Below, piece by piece: positions 7,992-16,893 of a stretch of 64,000 nt of DNA. Under the pieces are notes generated by a model. It saw nothing but the letters and a program-made list of their open reading frames with translations. It searched no databases and was not told the DNA's origin. The stretch is from Pseudomonas sp. UBA6562 (GTDB lineage: Bacteria > Pseudomonadota > Gammaproteobacteria > Pseudomonadales > Pseudomonadaceae), in contig NZ_DJJS01000003.1 in assembly GCF_002434265.1 (NCBI RefSeq), positions 124,001 through 188,000 on the forward strand, read 5' to 3'. A program made the translations under genes and the position numbers. Each line of letters opens with the position of its first letter. Positions within the stretch are counted from its first letter, which is position 1.

Positions 7992-8324
7992 AAGCGCCTG
8001 GAAGGCGCCCTGCTCGCGGCTCGAACCGACCTGAACTTTCGGGCGATGCACGCTTTTCAGTTGAAGTGGCCGGTTCAGCACTCCGATCAGCCGCAGTGGG
8101 CCAGGCAGCGGCCCATCGGAGCGGAGCGCGGAACCGGCCGCTCCGACACTGGACCCACATCTGGTGAAGGAGATGTATCCGCAACAGGCTCAACCGCCCT
8201 AGATCAGACGTCCCACCCCGCTCACTCAGCCAGCCACCACCTCACTCCATCGAACTTCCCGCCCTTACGCCACTCAGTTTCCTGACTACCCCCTGCCCGC
8301 TCACCCCGGCCCGAGGATCATTCA
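7992..8324. other. Intergenic region with a 72-nt nested palindrome
   Basis: A stretch of 333 nt without a credible gene. It contains a short GCGCCT/AGGCGC hairpin just after the sbp stop, and the nested inverted repeat at 8068-8139 described separately. The 3' part (about 8190-8300) is C-rich and T-rich leader sequence before the MscS gene. A 79-codon plus-strand frame (8046-8285) runs through the palindrome and is not protein-like. Confidence 0.6.
8068..8139. repeat. 72-nt nested imperfect palindrome
   Basis: Three arm pairs are nested in register: GGCCGGTTC (8068-8076) with GAACCGGCC (8131-8139), CTCCGAT (8081-8087) with ATCGGAG (8115-8121), and TGGGCC (8097-8102) with GGCCCA (8110-8115, sharing one base). 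The unpaired segments are short. This could fold as a long bulged hairpin. No T-tract follows, and the function is not known. Confidence 0.65.
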
Positions 8325-10364
8325 GTGCTGCGTTTTCTCACTCCGTTTTTGCTTGGCTGCCTATTGAGCACCCACCTGTGGGCCGCCGACCCGGCGCCTG
8401 CCGAAGCGCCACCCGCCGAGCCTGCGCCGGTCTTGCAAGGCGGCCTGCTCGGCGCCCTGGCCGATGGTCTGGACAGCGCCGGCAAGGAGCTGGACCTCGA
8501 CGAGCACCTGGTCGATGCCTGGCGCCTGCGTACCGACCGCGCCAGCCAGGAAGTCGAACGCCTGGTCGACAAGCATTCGGCCAGCGACACCCTGCAACTG
8601 TTCGTCGACTTCCTGCTGCTGACCTTGGCCTGGGCCGGCAGCTTCGTGGTGCTCAACCTGCTCGGTCGCCTGCTCAGCAAGCGCCTGGCCGCCACCGCCT
8701 GGATGCGCGGACGCGTGCGCATGCGCGCGCTGCTGGACTACCTGCTGCCCTACACCGTACCGGCCCTGGCCGCTTTGCCGCTGGCGGTATACGCCAGCCG
8801 CTTCGTCGACCCCTCGATCGCCCGCGCTACAGGCCTGAGCCTGGCCTATGCCACCAGCAGCGGTTTGTTCTCGACCTCGATCATCCTGTGCCTGATCACC
8901 CTGTTCGACGCCGGGCACAAGCGCCGCGCCGTGGCGGCGATCCGCCGTATCGCGCCCAAGCCGCTGTTCCTGATCGGCTTCCTGGCGGCCTGGAGCGACG
9001 CCTTGACCAGCCCGCAGATCGCCCGCCAACTGGGCAGCAACATCACCAGCAGCGTGGCGGTGCTCACGGGCCTCATCGCCACCGCCATCTTCGCCAGCCT
9101 GGTGTTGCGCCTGCGCAGGCCGGTGGCGCACCTGATCCGCAACCGCGACTTGAAAGAGCGTCTACAGCATCGCGCCGTGCAGGAAACGCTGCGGATCTTC
9201 TCCAAGGTCTGGTACCTGCCGATCCTGCTGATGATTCTGGTCTCGGCGGTGCACCTGATCGGCGCAGGCGAGGAAAGCCAGAAAGCCTTGCAGAACGCCT
9301 TGCTGACCACGGTGCTGCTGGTGGGTGCGGTGTTCCTCAGCACCACCTTGCAACATGTGCTCGCCCCACGTACGCCCGATAACGCCCAGCGCACCCGCCC
9401 CTACAAGGAACTCGTGCGCAGCCTGGCCCACGCGCTGCTGCGCATCGCCATGGCGGTGGCCTTCATCGAACTGCTGGGGCGCATCTGGGGCTTTTCGGTA
9501 CTGGATTTCGCCCTGAGCAACAGCCTGGGCAAGGCGATCAGCAATTCGGTCTCGACCATCGGCCTGATCCTGCTGGTGACCTGGCTGCTCTGGGTCGTGC
9601 TCGACACGGCCATCCAGGAAGCGCTCAAGCCGGCGGTGGGGCGCCGTGCGGCGCGGCAACCGAGCACACGGGTGCGGACCATCCTGCCGATGCTGCGCAA
9701 TGCGGTGAAGGTGATCCTGATCGTCATCTGCACCATCACCACCATGGCCAACCTGGGCATCAACGTCGCGCCGCTGCTGGCCGGTGCGGGGGTGATCGGC
9801 CTGGCCATCGGCTTCGGGTCGCAACAGCTGGTGCAGGATGTGATCACCGGGCTGTTCATCCTCATCGAAGACACCATCTCCATCGGCGACTGGGTGGTGC
9901 TCGACTCAGGCCACGCCGGTACCGTGGAGAGCCTGACCATCCGCACCCTGCGCCTGCGCGACGGCAAAGGTTTCGTGCACTCGGTGCCGTTCGGCCAGAT
10001 CAAGGCGGTCACCAACCAATCGCGGCAATTCGCCTATGCGTTCTTCTCGGTGCAGTTCACCTACGACAGCGACGTCGACGCTTCGCTGGCGCTGATCCAC
10101 GAGGTGGGCCAGTCGATCACCGCCGACCCGCTGCTCAACAGCAACCTGCAGAGCCCGTTGCAGGTGTTCGGCGTCGACCGCATGGACCTCAACGGCTTCG
10201 TGCTCACCGCGCAGTTCCGCACCATTTCCGGGGGCCAGTACGCGGTGAGCCGCGCCTTCAACGAGCGCTTGAAAAAGCGTGTCGACCAGACCGACAACGT
10301 GCACTTCGCACAGGTCTACCCGGTACGGTTGCCGGGGGTCGAGGCACCGGCCGCCTCGGTTTAG
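8325..10364 (+). CDS. Mechanosensitive ion channel family protein (large MscS type)
   Basis: A 679-residue inner-membrane channel of the large MscS/YbdG-like group, predicted to release solutes on hypo-osmotic shock. It has a signal peptide (1-21, ending THLWA), a periplasmic Ala/Pro-rich and helical region (22-95), about eight membrane helices (about 95-500) and the conserved MscS core: VAPLLAGAGVIGLAIGFGSQQLVQD (pore helix, about 485-509) followed by the beta domain IGDWVVLDSGHAGTVESLTIRTLRLRD. The start is GTG 8325, chosen for the preceding GAGG and the immediately following signal peptide. Its stop overlaps that of the convergent methyltransferase gene by 3-4 nt. Confidence 0.88.
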   Translation: MLRFLTPFLLGCLLSTHLWAADPAPAEAPPAEPAPVLQGGLLGALADGLDSAGKELDLDEHLVDAWRLRTDRASQEVERLVDKHSASDTLQLFVDFLLLTLAWAGSFVVLNLLGRLLSKRLAATAWMRGRVRMRALLDYLLPYTVPALAALPLAVYASRFVDPSIARATGLSLAYATSSGLFSTSIILCLITLFDAGHKRRAVAAIRRIAPKPLFLIGFLAAWSDALTSPQIARQLGSNITSSVAVLTGLIATAIFASLVLRLRRPVAHLIRNRDLKERLQHRAVQETLRIFSKVWYLPILLMILVSAVHLIGAGEESQKALQNALLTTVLLVGAVFLSTTLQHVLAPRTPDNAQRTRPYKELVRSLAHALLRIAMAVAFIELLGRIWGFSVLDFALSNSLGKAISNSVSTIGLILLVTWLLWVVLDTAIQEALKPAVGRRAARQPSTRVRTILPMLRNAVKVILIVICTITTMANLGINVAPLLAGAGVIGLAIGFGSQQLVQDVITGLFILIEDTISIGDWVVLDSGHAGTVESLTIRTLRLRDGKGFVHSVPFGQIKAVTNQSRQFAYAFFSVQFTYDSDVDASLALIHEVGQSITADPLLNSNLQSPLQVFGVDRMDLNGFVLTAQFRTISGGQYAVSRAFNERLKKRVDQTDNVHFAQVYPVRLPGVEAPAASV

Positions 10365-11287
10365 GCGGCGACGAACACCAGCGCCTTGAGCCCGCCTTCG
10401 GGGTCGATGTCGGGAAACTCGGGCGGGTTGTCCAGGCGCTCGACGAAGCGCAACTGCGGTGCCTGCTCGGCCATGCCGTCGAGCAGGAACTGCGCGCCGA
10501 CGCCCGGATCGTTGACGCAGGCCAACACGGTGCCGCCTGCGTTCAGTAGTTCCGGTAGGCGGCGCAAGATCTTGGCGTAGTCCTGGGTCAGCACGAAGCT
10601 GCCGCGCTGGAAGGTCGGTGGGTCGATGATGATGAGGTCGTAAGGCCCATACTTGCGCACCTTGCCCCAGGATTTGAACAGCTCATGGCCCAGGTACGCC
10701 ACGCGCGAGGCGTCGTGCCGGTTCAGGCGGTGGTTGTCGCGGCCGCGGGCCAGGGCCGACTTGGCCATGTCGAGGTTGACCACCTGCTCGGCGCCACCGG
10801 CGACTGCCGCCACGGAGAAGCCGCAGGTGTAGGCGAACAGGTTCAACACGCGCTTGCCTGCCGCCTGCTCGCGCACCCAGCGTCGGCCATGGCGCATGTC
10901 GAGGAACAACCCGGTGTTCTGGCGCACGCCGAGGTCGAGCAGGTAGGTCAGGCCATCCTCGACCACTTCACGCTGCACGCAGGGTTCGCCCAGAAGCCAT
11001 TGGCCCGGGCTGTCGGGCAGGTAGCGGTGTTGCAGCAAAATTGCCTGGCCGTGCCATGCCGGCCCTTCGGCGAGCCGGCGCAACATGGCTTCGAGCTCGG
11101 CCAGTTGCTCAGGCGGCAGCTCGCGGAACAGCGCTACCGACAACACGCCCTGCAACCAGTCGACGGTGATCTGCTCCAGTCCCGGCCAGCAGCGACCGCG
11201 GCCGTGGAACAGACGGCGGGTTTCCGCTGGCGGCGGATCGAGGGCGGTGAGCAGGTGCTGTTCGAGGGTCTGGATAGGCGAGGTCAT
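10361..11287 (-). CDS. RlmK-like SAM-dependent methyltransferase
   Basis: A 308-residue class I methyltransferase of the Methyltrans_SAM (RlmI/RlmK) group. It has the family order: DLGVRQNTGLFLDMRHGRRWV (about 130-150), SAM motif I KRVLNLFAYTCGFSVAAVAGGA, and the catalytic-type IIIDPPTFQRGSF (about 220-232). It lacks the THUMP domain and RlmL half found in the full RlmKL, which is also encoded in this window (16951-19152), so it is a stand-alone paralogue with probable rRNA or other RNA substrate. Substrate is not determinable here. The gene is single, convergent with the MscS gene. Confidence 0.8.
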   Translation of the reverse strand: MTSPIQTLEQHLLTALDPPPAETRRLFHGRGRCWPGLEQITVDWLQGVLSVALFRELPPEQLAELEAMLRRLAEGPAWHGQAILLQHRYLPDSPGQWLLGEPCVQREVVEDGLTYLLDLGVRQNTGLFLDMRHGRRWVREQAAGKRVLNLFAYTCGFSVAAVAGGAEQVVNLDMAKSALARGRDNHRLNRHDASRVAYLGHELFKSWGKVRKYGPYDLIIIDPPTFQRGSFVLTQDYAKILRRLPELLNAGGTVLACVNDPGVGAQFLLDGMAEQAPQLRFVERLDNPPEFPDIDPEGGLKALVFVAA

Positions 11288-11363
11288 GGCAGGGCCGCAA
11301 GCTGAAAAGCGCGCATTCTACCGGCTTTGCCCGCAGCCTTGGCGCTTCGTCGGCGTCGATCGT

Positions 11364-12263
11364 TCAACGGTCGAGCGCAACCGGCTTGGCCGCCGCGAAC
11401 CACCATCCCTGCTGCATGCCTGCGGCGGCCAGAAGGATCAAGCCGACCCCCAACCACTGCAGCGCGCCCAAGCGATGCCCGAACGCCGCCCAGTCGACCA
11501 GTATCGCCGCGACGGGATAGACGAACGTCAGCGCCCCGGTGAGCGCGGTGGGCAAACGCTGGATGGCGCTATAAAGCAGCACGTACATGACCCCGGTGTG
11601 TATCAGACCGAGGGTCACCAGGCTGGCCCACTGCCCCGAAGCCTGCGGCAGGCTCACGGGCATCACCCAGGGCGCCAGCAGCACTGCACCCGTGAGCACT
11701 TGCACCAACGCGATCACATGGGGTGGTGTGCCGCGCAGGCGTTTGATGACCACTGCCGCCAAGGCGTACAACGACGCCGCCCCCAAGGCCAGGGCGATAC
11801 CCAGCAGGTAGTCGTCGCCCTGCGCCTGATCCTGGCCATGGGCGGCGGCGATGGCCAGCACGCCGGCGAAGGCTACGGCCAGCCAGGTGAGCTTGGCCGC
11901 AGTGATCTTCTCGCCGAGAAACAAGGCCGCCAACCCGAGCAACAGGAACGGTTGCAGGTTGTAGACCGCCGTGGCGATGGCGATCGACGCCCGCGAGTAG
12001 GCAGCGAACAGCAATAGCCAGTTGCCGACGATGGCCACCCCACTGAGCACCGCCCAACCCAATGCGGCCCGGGTGAGCATGCCCCACTTCAAGTGTCCCA
12101 GCGCCGCACAGATCACCCCTAGCGCCAGGCTGCCGAACACGCAGCGCCAGAACACCACCTCGATCACCGCCTGCCCGCTGACCAGCACGAACCAGCCGAT
12201 GGTGCCCGAAATCAGCATGGCTGCGATCATTTCCAGCGAACCCCGTCGCACCGAGTCGTTCAT
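11364..12263 (-). CDS. EamA/DMT family transporter
   Basis: A 299-residue inner-membrane protein with ten hydrophobic segments arranged as two EamA repeats (about 10-140 and 150-288). It is a drug/metabolite-superfamily exporter of the RhaT/EamA type, probably exporting an amino acid or related metabolite. A near-perfect GGAGGT Shine-Dalgarno lies 7 nt before ATG 12263. The divergently transcribed Lrp/AsnC-type regulator at 12396 suggests amino-acid-responsive control of this exporter, a common pairing; the substrate is unknown. Confidence 0.85.
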   Translation of the reverse strand: MNDSVRRGSLEMIAAMLISGTIGWFVLVSGQAVIEVVFWRCVFGSLALGVICAALGHLKWGMLTRAALGWAVLSGVAIVGNWLLLFAAYSRASIAIATAVYNLQPFLLLGLAALFLGEKITAAKLTWLAVAFAGVLAIAAAHGQDQAQGDDYLLGIALALGAASLYALAAVVIKRLRGTPPHVIALVQVLTGAVLLAPWVMPVSLPQASGQWASLVTLGLIHTGVMYVLLYSAIQRLPTALTGALTFVYPVAAILVDWAAFGHRLGALQWLGVGLILLAAAGMQQGWWFAAAKPVALDR

Positions 12264-12395
12264 TGCGCACCTCCTTCGAATAGGAGATCAGTATGGAAAA
12301 CGGCGTGCGGCCCCTCCAGAGCTTAAACAAGGCCAAACGTCGCTCTGGCCTTTACTATCAAGGCCAATATCGCTTTCAACCTAACGAGGCTCACC

Positions 12396-12833
12396 ATGAT
12401 CGACCCGATCGACCAGTTGCTGGTCAACGCGCTGATGGAAGACAGCCGCCGCTCGCTCAAGGCGCTGGCGCAGATCACCGGGCTGTCGGCGCCCAGCGTC
12501 GGCGAACGCCTGCGCCGCCTGGAGGAGCGCGGTGTGCTGCGCGGCTTCACGGTCGATGTAGACCCGCGCAGCCTCGGCTACCAGCTACAGGCCATCGTGC
12601 GTATCCGTCCACTGCCCGGTCGTTTGCAGGAAGTGGAGCGCCATGTGGTTTCGACTCCCGAGTTCACCGAATGCGACAAGGTCACCGGTGAGGACTGTTT
12701 CATCGCGCGTTTGCAGGTGCGCTCCATGGAGCAGTTGGACACCGTGCTCGATCGCTTGAGCCTGATTGCCGAAAGTAACACCGCGATCATCAAGAAGAGC
12801 CCGGTGAAACGGCGATTGCCGCCGATGGGCTGA
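12396..12833 (+). CDS. Lrp/AsnC family transcriptional regulator
   Basis: A 145-residue DNA-binding regulator. The N-terminal winged HTH (about 5-60) includes LKALAQITGLSAPSVGERLRRLEERGVLRGF; the C-terminal RAM/AsnC effector-binding domain follows (about 68-140: LQAIVRIRPLPGR, CDKVTGEDCFIARLQV). It is divergent from the EamA exporter with a 132-nt shared intergenic region, so it most likely controls that gene and itself in response to an amino acid. Effector unknown. Confidence 0.9.
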   Translation: MIDPIDQLLVNALMEDSRRSLKALAQITGLSAPSVGERLRRLEERGVLRGFTVDVDPRSLGYQLQAIVRIRPLPGRLQEVERHVVSTPEFTECDKVTGEDCFIARLQVRSMEQLDTVLDRLSLIAESNTAIIKKSPVKRRLPPMG

Positions 12834-13303
12834 GTGCGCTGTATACAAGGCAGTGCGTAGCTGAATGGCAGCCATTTATTTTGTACACACCCCTGTAACC
12901 TTAGGTGTCAATATTGTGTGCACTTTGTCGGGTGGTGCCCCAAGATGTTACACGTTGCGCATTCCAATAGTTGACTTAAAAATCAGCTTATTGGCCGTAC
13001 TAAAGTTATAACCTGACCAACCAATCAGATATTTATCTATACATTTCAGTGGCTTATTCTTTATATCTAGATAAATCAGGATGGCTTTGACCTCATAGCT
13101 TTCTAGTCCTGGCATGGAACTCGCTTTCCTGCACTCATGTTTTGTATACAACTTAAACAGAACATAAGTACAAGAACCCGCAGCGCCGACCCAATGGCGG
13201 CAGTTGCGCCCAGAACCCAGTGATGCCCACGCTGCACTGACGAGATGGCCCGCCTTGCACCGGCCCACTCATCGCAGTACACGCGCATCAGGAGCCTGCC
13301 GGA
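12834..13303. other. AT-rich intergenic region with operator-like palindromes
   Basis: A 470-nt stretch between the Lrp-type regulator and the NCS1 permease. It is clearly more AT-rich than its surroundings (about 12880-13160). It contains TGTATACA at 12840-12847, a related half-site TTGTACAC near 12887 and the perfect palindrome TTGTATACAA at 13142-13151, which resemble GntR/FCD-type operators. A 106-codon minus-strand frame (12948-13268) crosses it but has no recognisable product. It probably holds the permease promoter region. Confidence 0.55.
13142..13151. promoter_or_regulatory. Palindromic operator-like site TTGTATACAA upstream of NCS1 permease
   Basis: A perfect 10-bp palindrome, 152 nt before the permease start. 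The same decamer occurs again directly before the FliK-like gene (50757-50766), and TGTATACA occurs at 12840-12847. The form resembles GntR-family (FadR/FCD) operators. The cognate regulator is not in the window. Confidence 0.45.
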
Positions 13304-14839
13304 ATGAGCACCAGCCTCAACCTTGCCCCTGAACACCCCATCGCCTCCCCTACCCCGACCTCCATACCCGTCGACGGGCTGCCGCCAGACCTGCAACTGA
13401 GCCCGCGCCTGCACAACCGTGACCTCGCGCCGACGCGCCTGGCCGGTCGCCGTTGGGGCGGCTACAGCATCTTCGCGCTGTGGACCAACGACGTGCACAA
13501 CATCGCCAACTATTCCTTCGCCATGGGCCTGTTCGCCTTGGGGCTGGGGGGTTGGCAGATCCTCATGTCGTTGGCCATCGGCGCGGCGCTGGTGTACTTC
13601 TTCATGAACCTGTCGGGCTACATGGGGCAGAAAACCGGAGTGCCCTTCCCGGTCATCAGCCGCATCGCCTTCGGCATCCACGGCGCACAGATTCCGGCGC
13701 TGATCCGCGCGGTCATCGCCATCGCCTGGTTCGGCATCCAGACCTACCTGGCCTCCGTGGTGCTGCGCGTGCTGCTGACCGCCGTATGGCCGCAGGTGGC
13801 CGCGTACGACCACAACAGCGTGCTGGGCCTGTCGAGCCTGGGCTGGGTGTGTTTCGTGGCGATCTGGGTGGTACAGCTGGTGATCCTGGCCTACGGCATG
13901 GAGATGGTGCGCCGCTACGAGGCCTTCGCCGGCCCGGTGATTCTGCTGACCGTGGCCAGCCTGGCCTTTTATATGTACTTCAAAGCCGACGCCAGCATCG
14001 CTTGGTCGGTGGCCGAACCGCTGACCGGCTACGAGATGTGGCGCAACATCTTCGCCGGCGGCGCGCTGTGGCTGGCCATCTACGGCACCCTGGTGCTGAA
14101 CTTCTGCGACTTTGCCCGCTCCTCGCCGTGCCGCAAGACCATCCGCGTCGGCAACTTCTGGGGCCTGCCGGTGAACATCCTGGTGTTCGCGGTGATCACC
14201 GTGGTGCTGTGCGGCGCGCAGTTCAAGATCAACGGCCAGATCATCGACAGCCCGACGCAGATCGTCGCGACCATTCCACACACCGCATTCCTGGTGCTGG
14301 GTTGTCTGGCGTTCCTGATCGTCACCGTGGCGGTGAACATCATGGCCAACTTCGTCGCCCCGGCCTTCGTGCTCAGCAACCTGGCGCCGCGCCACCTGAA
14401 CTTCCGCCGCGCCGGCCTGATCAGCGCCACCCTGGCGGTGCTGATCCTGCCCTGGAACCTGTACAACAGCCCGGTGGTGATCGTGTACTTCCTCTCGGGC
14501 CTGGGCGCCCTGCTCGGCCCGCTGTACGGCGTGATCATGTCCGACTACTGGCTGCTGCGCAAAGGCTGCATCAACGTGCCCGAGCTCTACAGCGAAAACC
14601 CGGCCTGCGCCTACCACTACAGCCGCGGCGTCAACCTGCGCGCAGTCGCGGCCTTCGTGCCGGCGGCGGCCTTGTCGATCGTGCTGGCGCTGGTGCCCAA
14701 CTTCCACAGCGTGGCGCCGTTTTCCTGGCTGATCGGTGCGGGCATCGCAGCGGCGATCTACCTGCTGATCGCGCCACGTCACCGGGTGTATCAAGACGTC
14801 AGCGGCGAATGCATCGCCGTCGACCACAGCAGTCACTGA
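13304..14839 (+). CDS. NCS1 family nucleobase/hydantoin/allantoin permease
   Basis: A 511-residue, 12-helix cation symporter of the NCS1 family (Mhp1, PucI, CodB relatives). It shows the family N-terminus LAGRRWGGYSIFALWTNDVHNIANYSFAMGLF (about 47-78), a GVPFPVISRIAFGIHGA motif and PLYGVIMSDYWLLRKG near 405-420. It is followed 14 nt later by a hydantoin/allantoin-type racemase gene, so the substrate is probably a 5-substituted hydantoin, allantoin or a related ureide. Regulation may run through the TTGTATACAA site upstream. Exact substrate is inference from context. Confidence 0.87.
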   Translation: MSTSLNLAPEHPIASPTPTSIPVDGLPPDLQLSPRLHNRDLAPTRLAGRRWGGYSIFALWTNDVHNIANYSFAMGLFALGLGGWQILMSLAIGAALVYFFMNLSGYMGQKTGVPFPVISRIAFGIHGAQIPALIRAVIAIAWFGIQTYLASVVLRVLLTAVWPQVAAYDHNSVLGLSSLGWVCFVAIWVVQLVILAYGMEMVRRYEAFAGPVILLTVASLAFYMYFKADASIAWSVAEPLTGYEMWRNIFAGGALWLAIYGTLVLNFCDFARSSPCRKTIRVGNFWGLPVNILVFAVITVVLCGAQFKINGQIIDSPTQIVATIPHTAFLVLGCLAFLIVTVAVNIMANFVAPAFVLSNLAPRHLNFRRAGLISATLAVLILPWNLYNSPVVIVYFLSGLGALLGPLYGVIMSDYWLLRKGCINVPELYSENPACAYHYSRGVNLRAVAAFVPAAALSIVLALVPNFHSVAPFSWLIGAGIAAAIYLLIAPRHRVYQDVSGECIAVDHSSH

Positions 14840-14853
14840 GCAAGGATTTTCCG

Positions 14854-15582
14854 ATGCGTATTCTGATCGTCAACGTCAACACCACCGAAGCCATCACCGA
14901 AGCGATCGCCGAACAGGCGCGCAGCGTGGCGGCGCCAGGTACCGAGATCGTCGGCCTCACGCCTTGGTTCGGCGCAGAGTCGGTAGAGGGCAATTTCGAG
15001 AGCTATCTGGCAGCCATCGCCGTCATGGACCGGGTCCTGGCCTATGACGAGCCGTACGACGCCGTGATCCAGGCCGGTTACGGCGAGCATGGCCGCGAAG
15101 GCCTGCAGGAACTGCTCGACGTGCCGGTGGTGGACATCACCGACGCGGCGGCTAGTACAGCCATGTACCTGGGCCATGCCTACTCGGTGGTGACCTCGCT
15201 GGACCGCACCGTGCCGCTGATCGAAGACCGCCTGAAACTGTCGGGTCTGTACGACCGCTGCGCCTCGGTGCGCGCCAGCGGCCTGGCCGTGCTGGAACTC
15301 GAATCCGAGCCGCAGCGCGCGGTGCAGGCCATCGTCGAGCAGGCCGAACGCGCAGTGCGCGACGACAAGGCCGAGGTGATCTGCCTGGGCTGCGGCGGCA
15401 TGGCAGGGTTGGACGAAGAGATCCGGCAGCGCACGGGCGTACCGGTGGTCGATGGCGTCAGCGCGGCGGTGACGATCGCCGAGTCGTTGGTGCGCTTGGG
15501 GCTCAGCACGTCGAAGGTGCGCACCTACGCCAAGCCCCGACCGAAAAAGGTGATCGGCTGGCCGCCGCGTCTGGGCCGCTGA
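14854..15582 (+). CDS. Aspartate/glutamate/hydantoin racemase family protein
   Basis: A 242-residue cytoplasmic protein with the N-terminus MRILIVNVNTTEAITEAIAEQ typical of hydantoin and allantoin racemases (HyuE, HpxA). The second catalytic cysteine region is present (EVICLGCGGMAGLDE, about 172-186). In the segment that usually carries the first catalytic cysteine (often CxGDPG in HyuE), this protein reads AGYGEHGREGLQ, so that cysteine is not evident. It may therefore belong to a subgroup with altered chemistry. ATG 14854 has AAGGA upstream. Operonic with the NCS1 permease (14-nt gap). Likely role: ureide/hydantoin catabolism; activity uncertain. Confidence 0.8.
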   Translation: MRILIVNVNTTEAITEAIAEQARSVAAPGTEIVGLTPWFGAESVEGNFESYLAAIAVMDRVLAYDEPYDAVIQAGYGEHGREGLQELLDVPVVDITDAAASTAMYLGHAYSVVTSLDRTVPLIEDRLKLSGLYDRCASVRASGLAVLELESEPQRAVQAIVEQAERAVRDDKAEVICLGCGGMAGLDEEIRQRTGVPVVDGVSAAVTIAESLVRLGLSTSKVRTYAKPRPKKVIGWPPRLGR

Positions 15583-15597
15583 GCCACTCAGTGGCTC
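15581..15597 (+). terminator. Hairpin at the end of the racemase gene
   Basis: GAGCCAC (15581-15587) and GTGGCTC (15591-15597) form a perfect 7-bp stem with a 3-nt loop, overlapping the racemase stop codon. There is no T-tract, so termination is only suggested by its place at the end of a convergent pair. Confidence 0.45.
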
Positions 15598-15683
15598 GAA
15601 CACGCAAGCGCCTGGGGTACTAGCCCGCTCGCGATGGGCAACAACGCAGGCCTGGCTCAAGCCTCAGCCCGAGCCAAGTGGAA

Positions 15684-16346
15684 TCAGGTCGGGCAGCTAT
15701 GCTCGCCGTCGTCCAGCCCCTGGCGCACGTTGCGGCTGAGCAGGCTGGCCTTGCCGTTGTGCCAGGTCAGGGTCAGCACATAGAGGGTGTCGAAGTCGTC
15801 GCCGCTCCAATCGTCGGTGATCGTGTGCTTGTGGCCGGTGGCCTTGTCGGCCACGGCATTGATCAGGTCGGGCAAGTAGCCATGGGACCAGGCCGTATAG
15901 ACCGTGGCGTTGCGGTACTTGTCGCGCATCAGCTCGTCGGCCAGGTCGTCGACGTCGTTGGCGTCGAAGTCGATGTTCACCGGCAGACCCAGGCGGATCG
16001 CACTCGGCGTGATGGTCATCAAGGGGCGGATGTAGCTGTAGCTCAGATCCTGGCTGCCTTCTTCGACATGCCGGGTGGGGTTGGCCGCGAACACGTAATC
16101 GGCTTCGCCGAAGCGCTCGGGCAGTACCGTAGCCAGGTCGATGGCGCGGTTGAGGCCTTGGCAGTTGAGCTGGCCCAGCCCTTCGCCGGGTTTTTCGGCG
16201 TGGCGCATGAACACCAGGGTCTGGGTGCCGTCGACGGGTTCGGCGCGGCGGTCGTGCACGTACAGCGCTGCGGGCACACTGGCCCCTACGAGGGCCAGAC
16301 CCAGCAGCAGGTGGCGACGACGACGGAGGAAGGCAGGCAACGTCAT
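15684..16346 (-). CDS. Membrane-anchored histidine phosphatase family protein
   Basis: A 220-residue protein with an N-terminal basic stretch and membrane/signal segment (about 12-30), then a histidine phosphatase (phosphoglycerate-mutase-like) domain. The phosphorylatable histidine is in RHAEKP (48-53), and a second conserved His is in AWSHGYLPDLIN (about 151-162). It is probably secreted or periplasmic and anchored. Substrate unknown; members of this branch are broad acid phosphatases or unassigned. The gene stands alone between convergent and tandem neighbours. Confidence 0.8.
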   Translation of the reverse strand: MTLPAFLRRRRHLLLGLALVGASVPAALYVHDRRAEPVDGTQTLVFMRHAEKPGEGLGQLNCQGLNRAIDLATVLPERFGEADYVFAANPTRHVEEGSQDLSYSYIRPLMTITPSAIRLGLPVNIDFDANDVDDLADELMRDKYRNATVYTAWSHGYLPDLINAVADKATGHKHTITDDWSGDDFDTLYVLTLTWHNGKASLLSRNVRQGLDDGEHSCPT

Positions 16347-16527
16347 AAGCAGGCTCTTGCGGCAAAAGGAGAAAGCCCACAGGCAGACGCTGTCCGTTGC
16401 CAGGCAGGTCGCTGGCAGAAGAGGGTCAAGCCTTGGGTGGAACCTCAGAGTGCGATCGGCGTGTTTTGTTCCCGACCGACCCTGCCTGATCGAGTCTAAT
16501 GACCTCTCATTGCCGGGACATGACCGC

Positions 16528-16866
16528 TCAATCGTCGCGAGTCAGCACCTGCAACACCTCGATTTCGAACGTCAGCTCGGCGTGCGCCGGGATCTTGCCC
16601 ATGCTGCGCTCGCCGTAGCCCAGCGCTGCGGGTACGACCAGGCGGCGCCTGCCGCCTTCGCGCATGCCCATCAGGCCTTGGTCCCAGCCTTTGATCACTC
16701 GCCCGGTGCCGATCACGCATTGGAAGGGTTTGCCACGCGACCAGGACGAATCGAATTCGCTGCCGTCGGCCAGCCAGCCGGTGTATTGCGTGGTGATCAA
16801 GGCGCCTTTGACGACTGCCTTGCCCTCGCCCACGGTCAGGTCGGTGATGTGTAGTGTGTCGCTCAT
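16528..16866 (-). CDS. FKBP-type peptidyl-prolyl cis-trans isomerase
   Basis: A 112-residue single-domain FKBP that accelerates proline isomerisation. Active-site landmarks: YTGWLADGSEFDSS (about 28-41), FQCVIGTGRVIKGWDQGLMGM (about 48-68), and VPAALGYGERSMGKIPAHAELTFEIEVL at the end. It has no signal peptide, so it is cytoplasmic. It lies downstream of rlmKL on the same strand with a strong hairpin between them. Confidence 0.9.
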   Translation of the reverse strand: MSDTLHITDLTVGEGKAVVKGALITTQYTGWLADGSEFDSSWSRGKPFQCVIGTGRVIKGWDQGLMGMREGGRRRLVVPAALGYGERSMGKIPAHAELTFEIEVLQVLTRDD

Positions 16867-16893
16867 ACGGAAGTCTCGCGCAGGTCAGGGGAT

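Noticed and set aside
8046..8285. 79-codon plus-strand frame between sbp and the MscS gene
   Set aside because: Runs through a large palindrome, lacks a ribosome site and is not protein-like.
12948..13268. 106-codon minus-strand frame in the gap before the NCS1 permease
   Set aside because: No recognisable domain or ribosome site, and it crosses the likely promoter and operator region.
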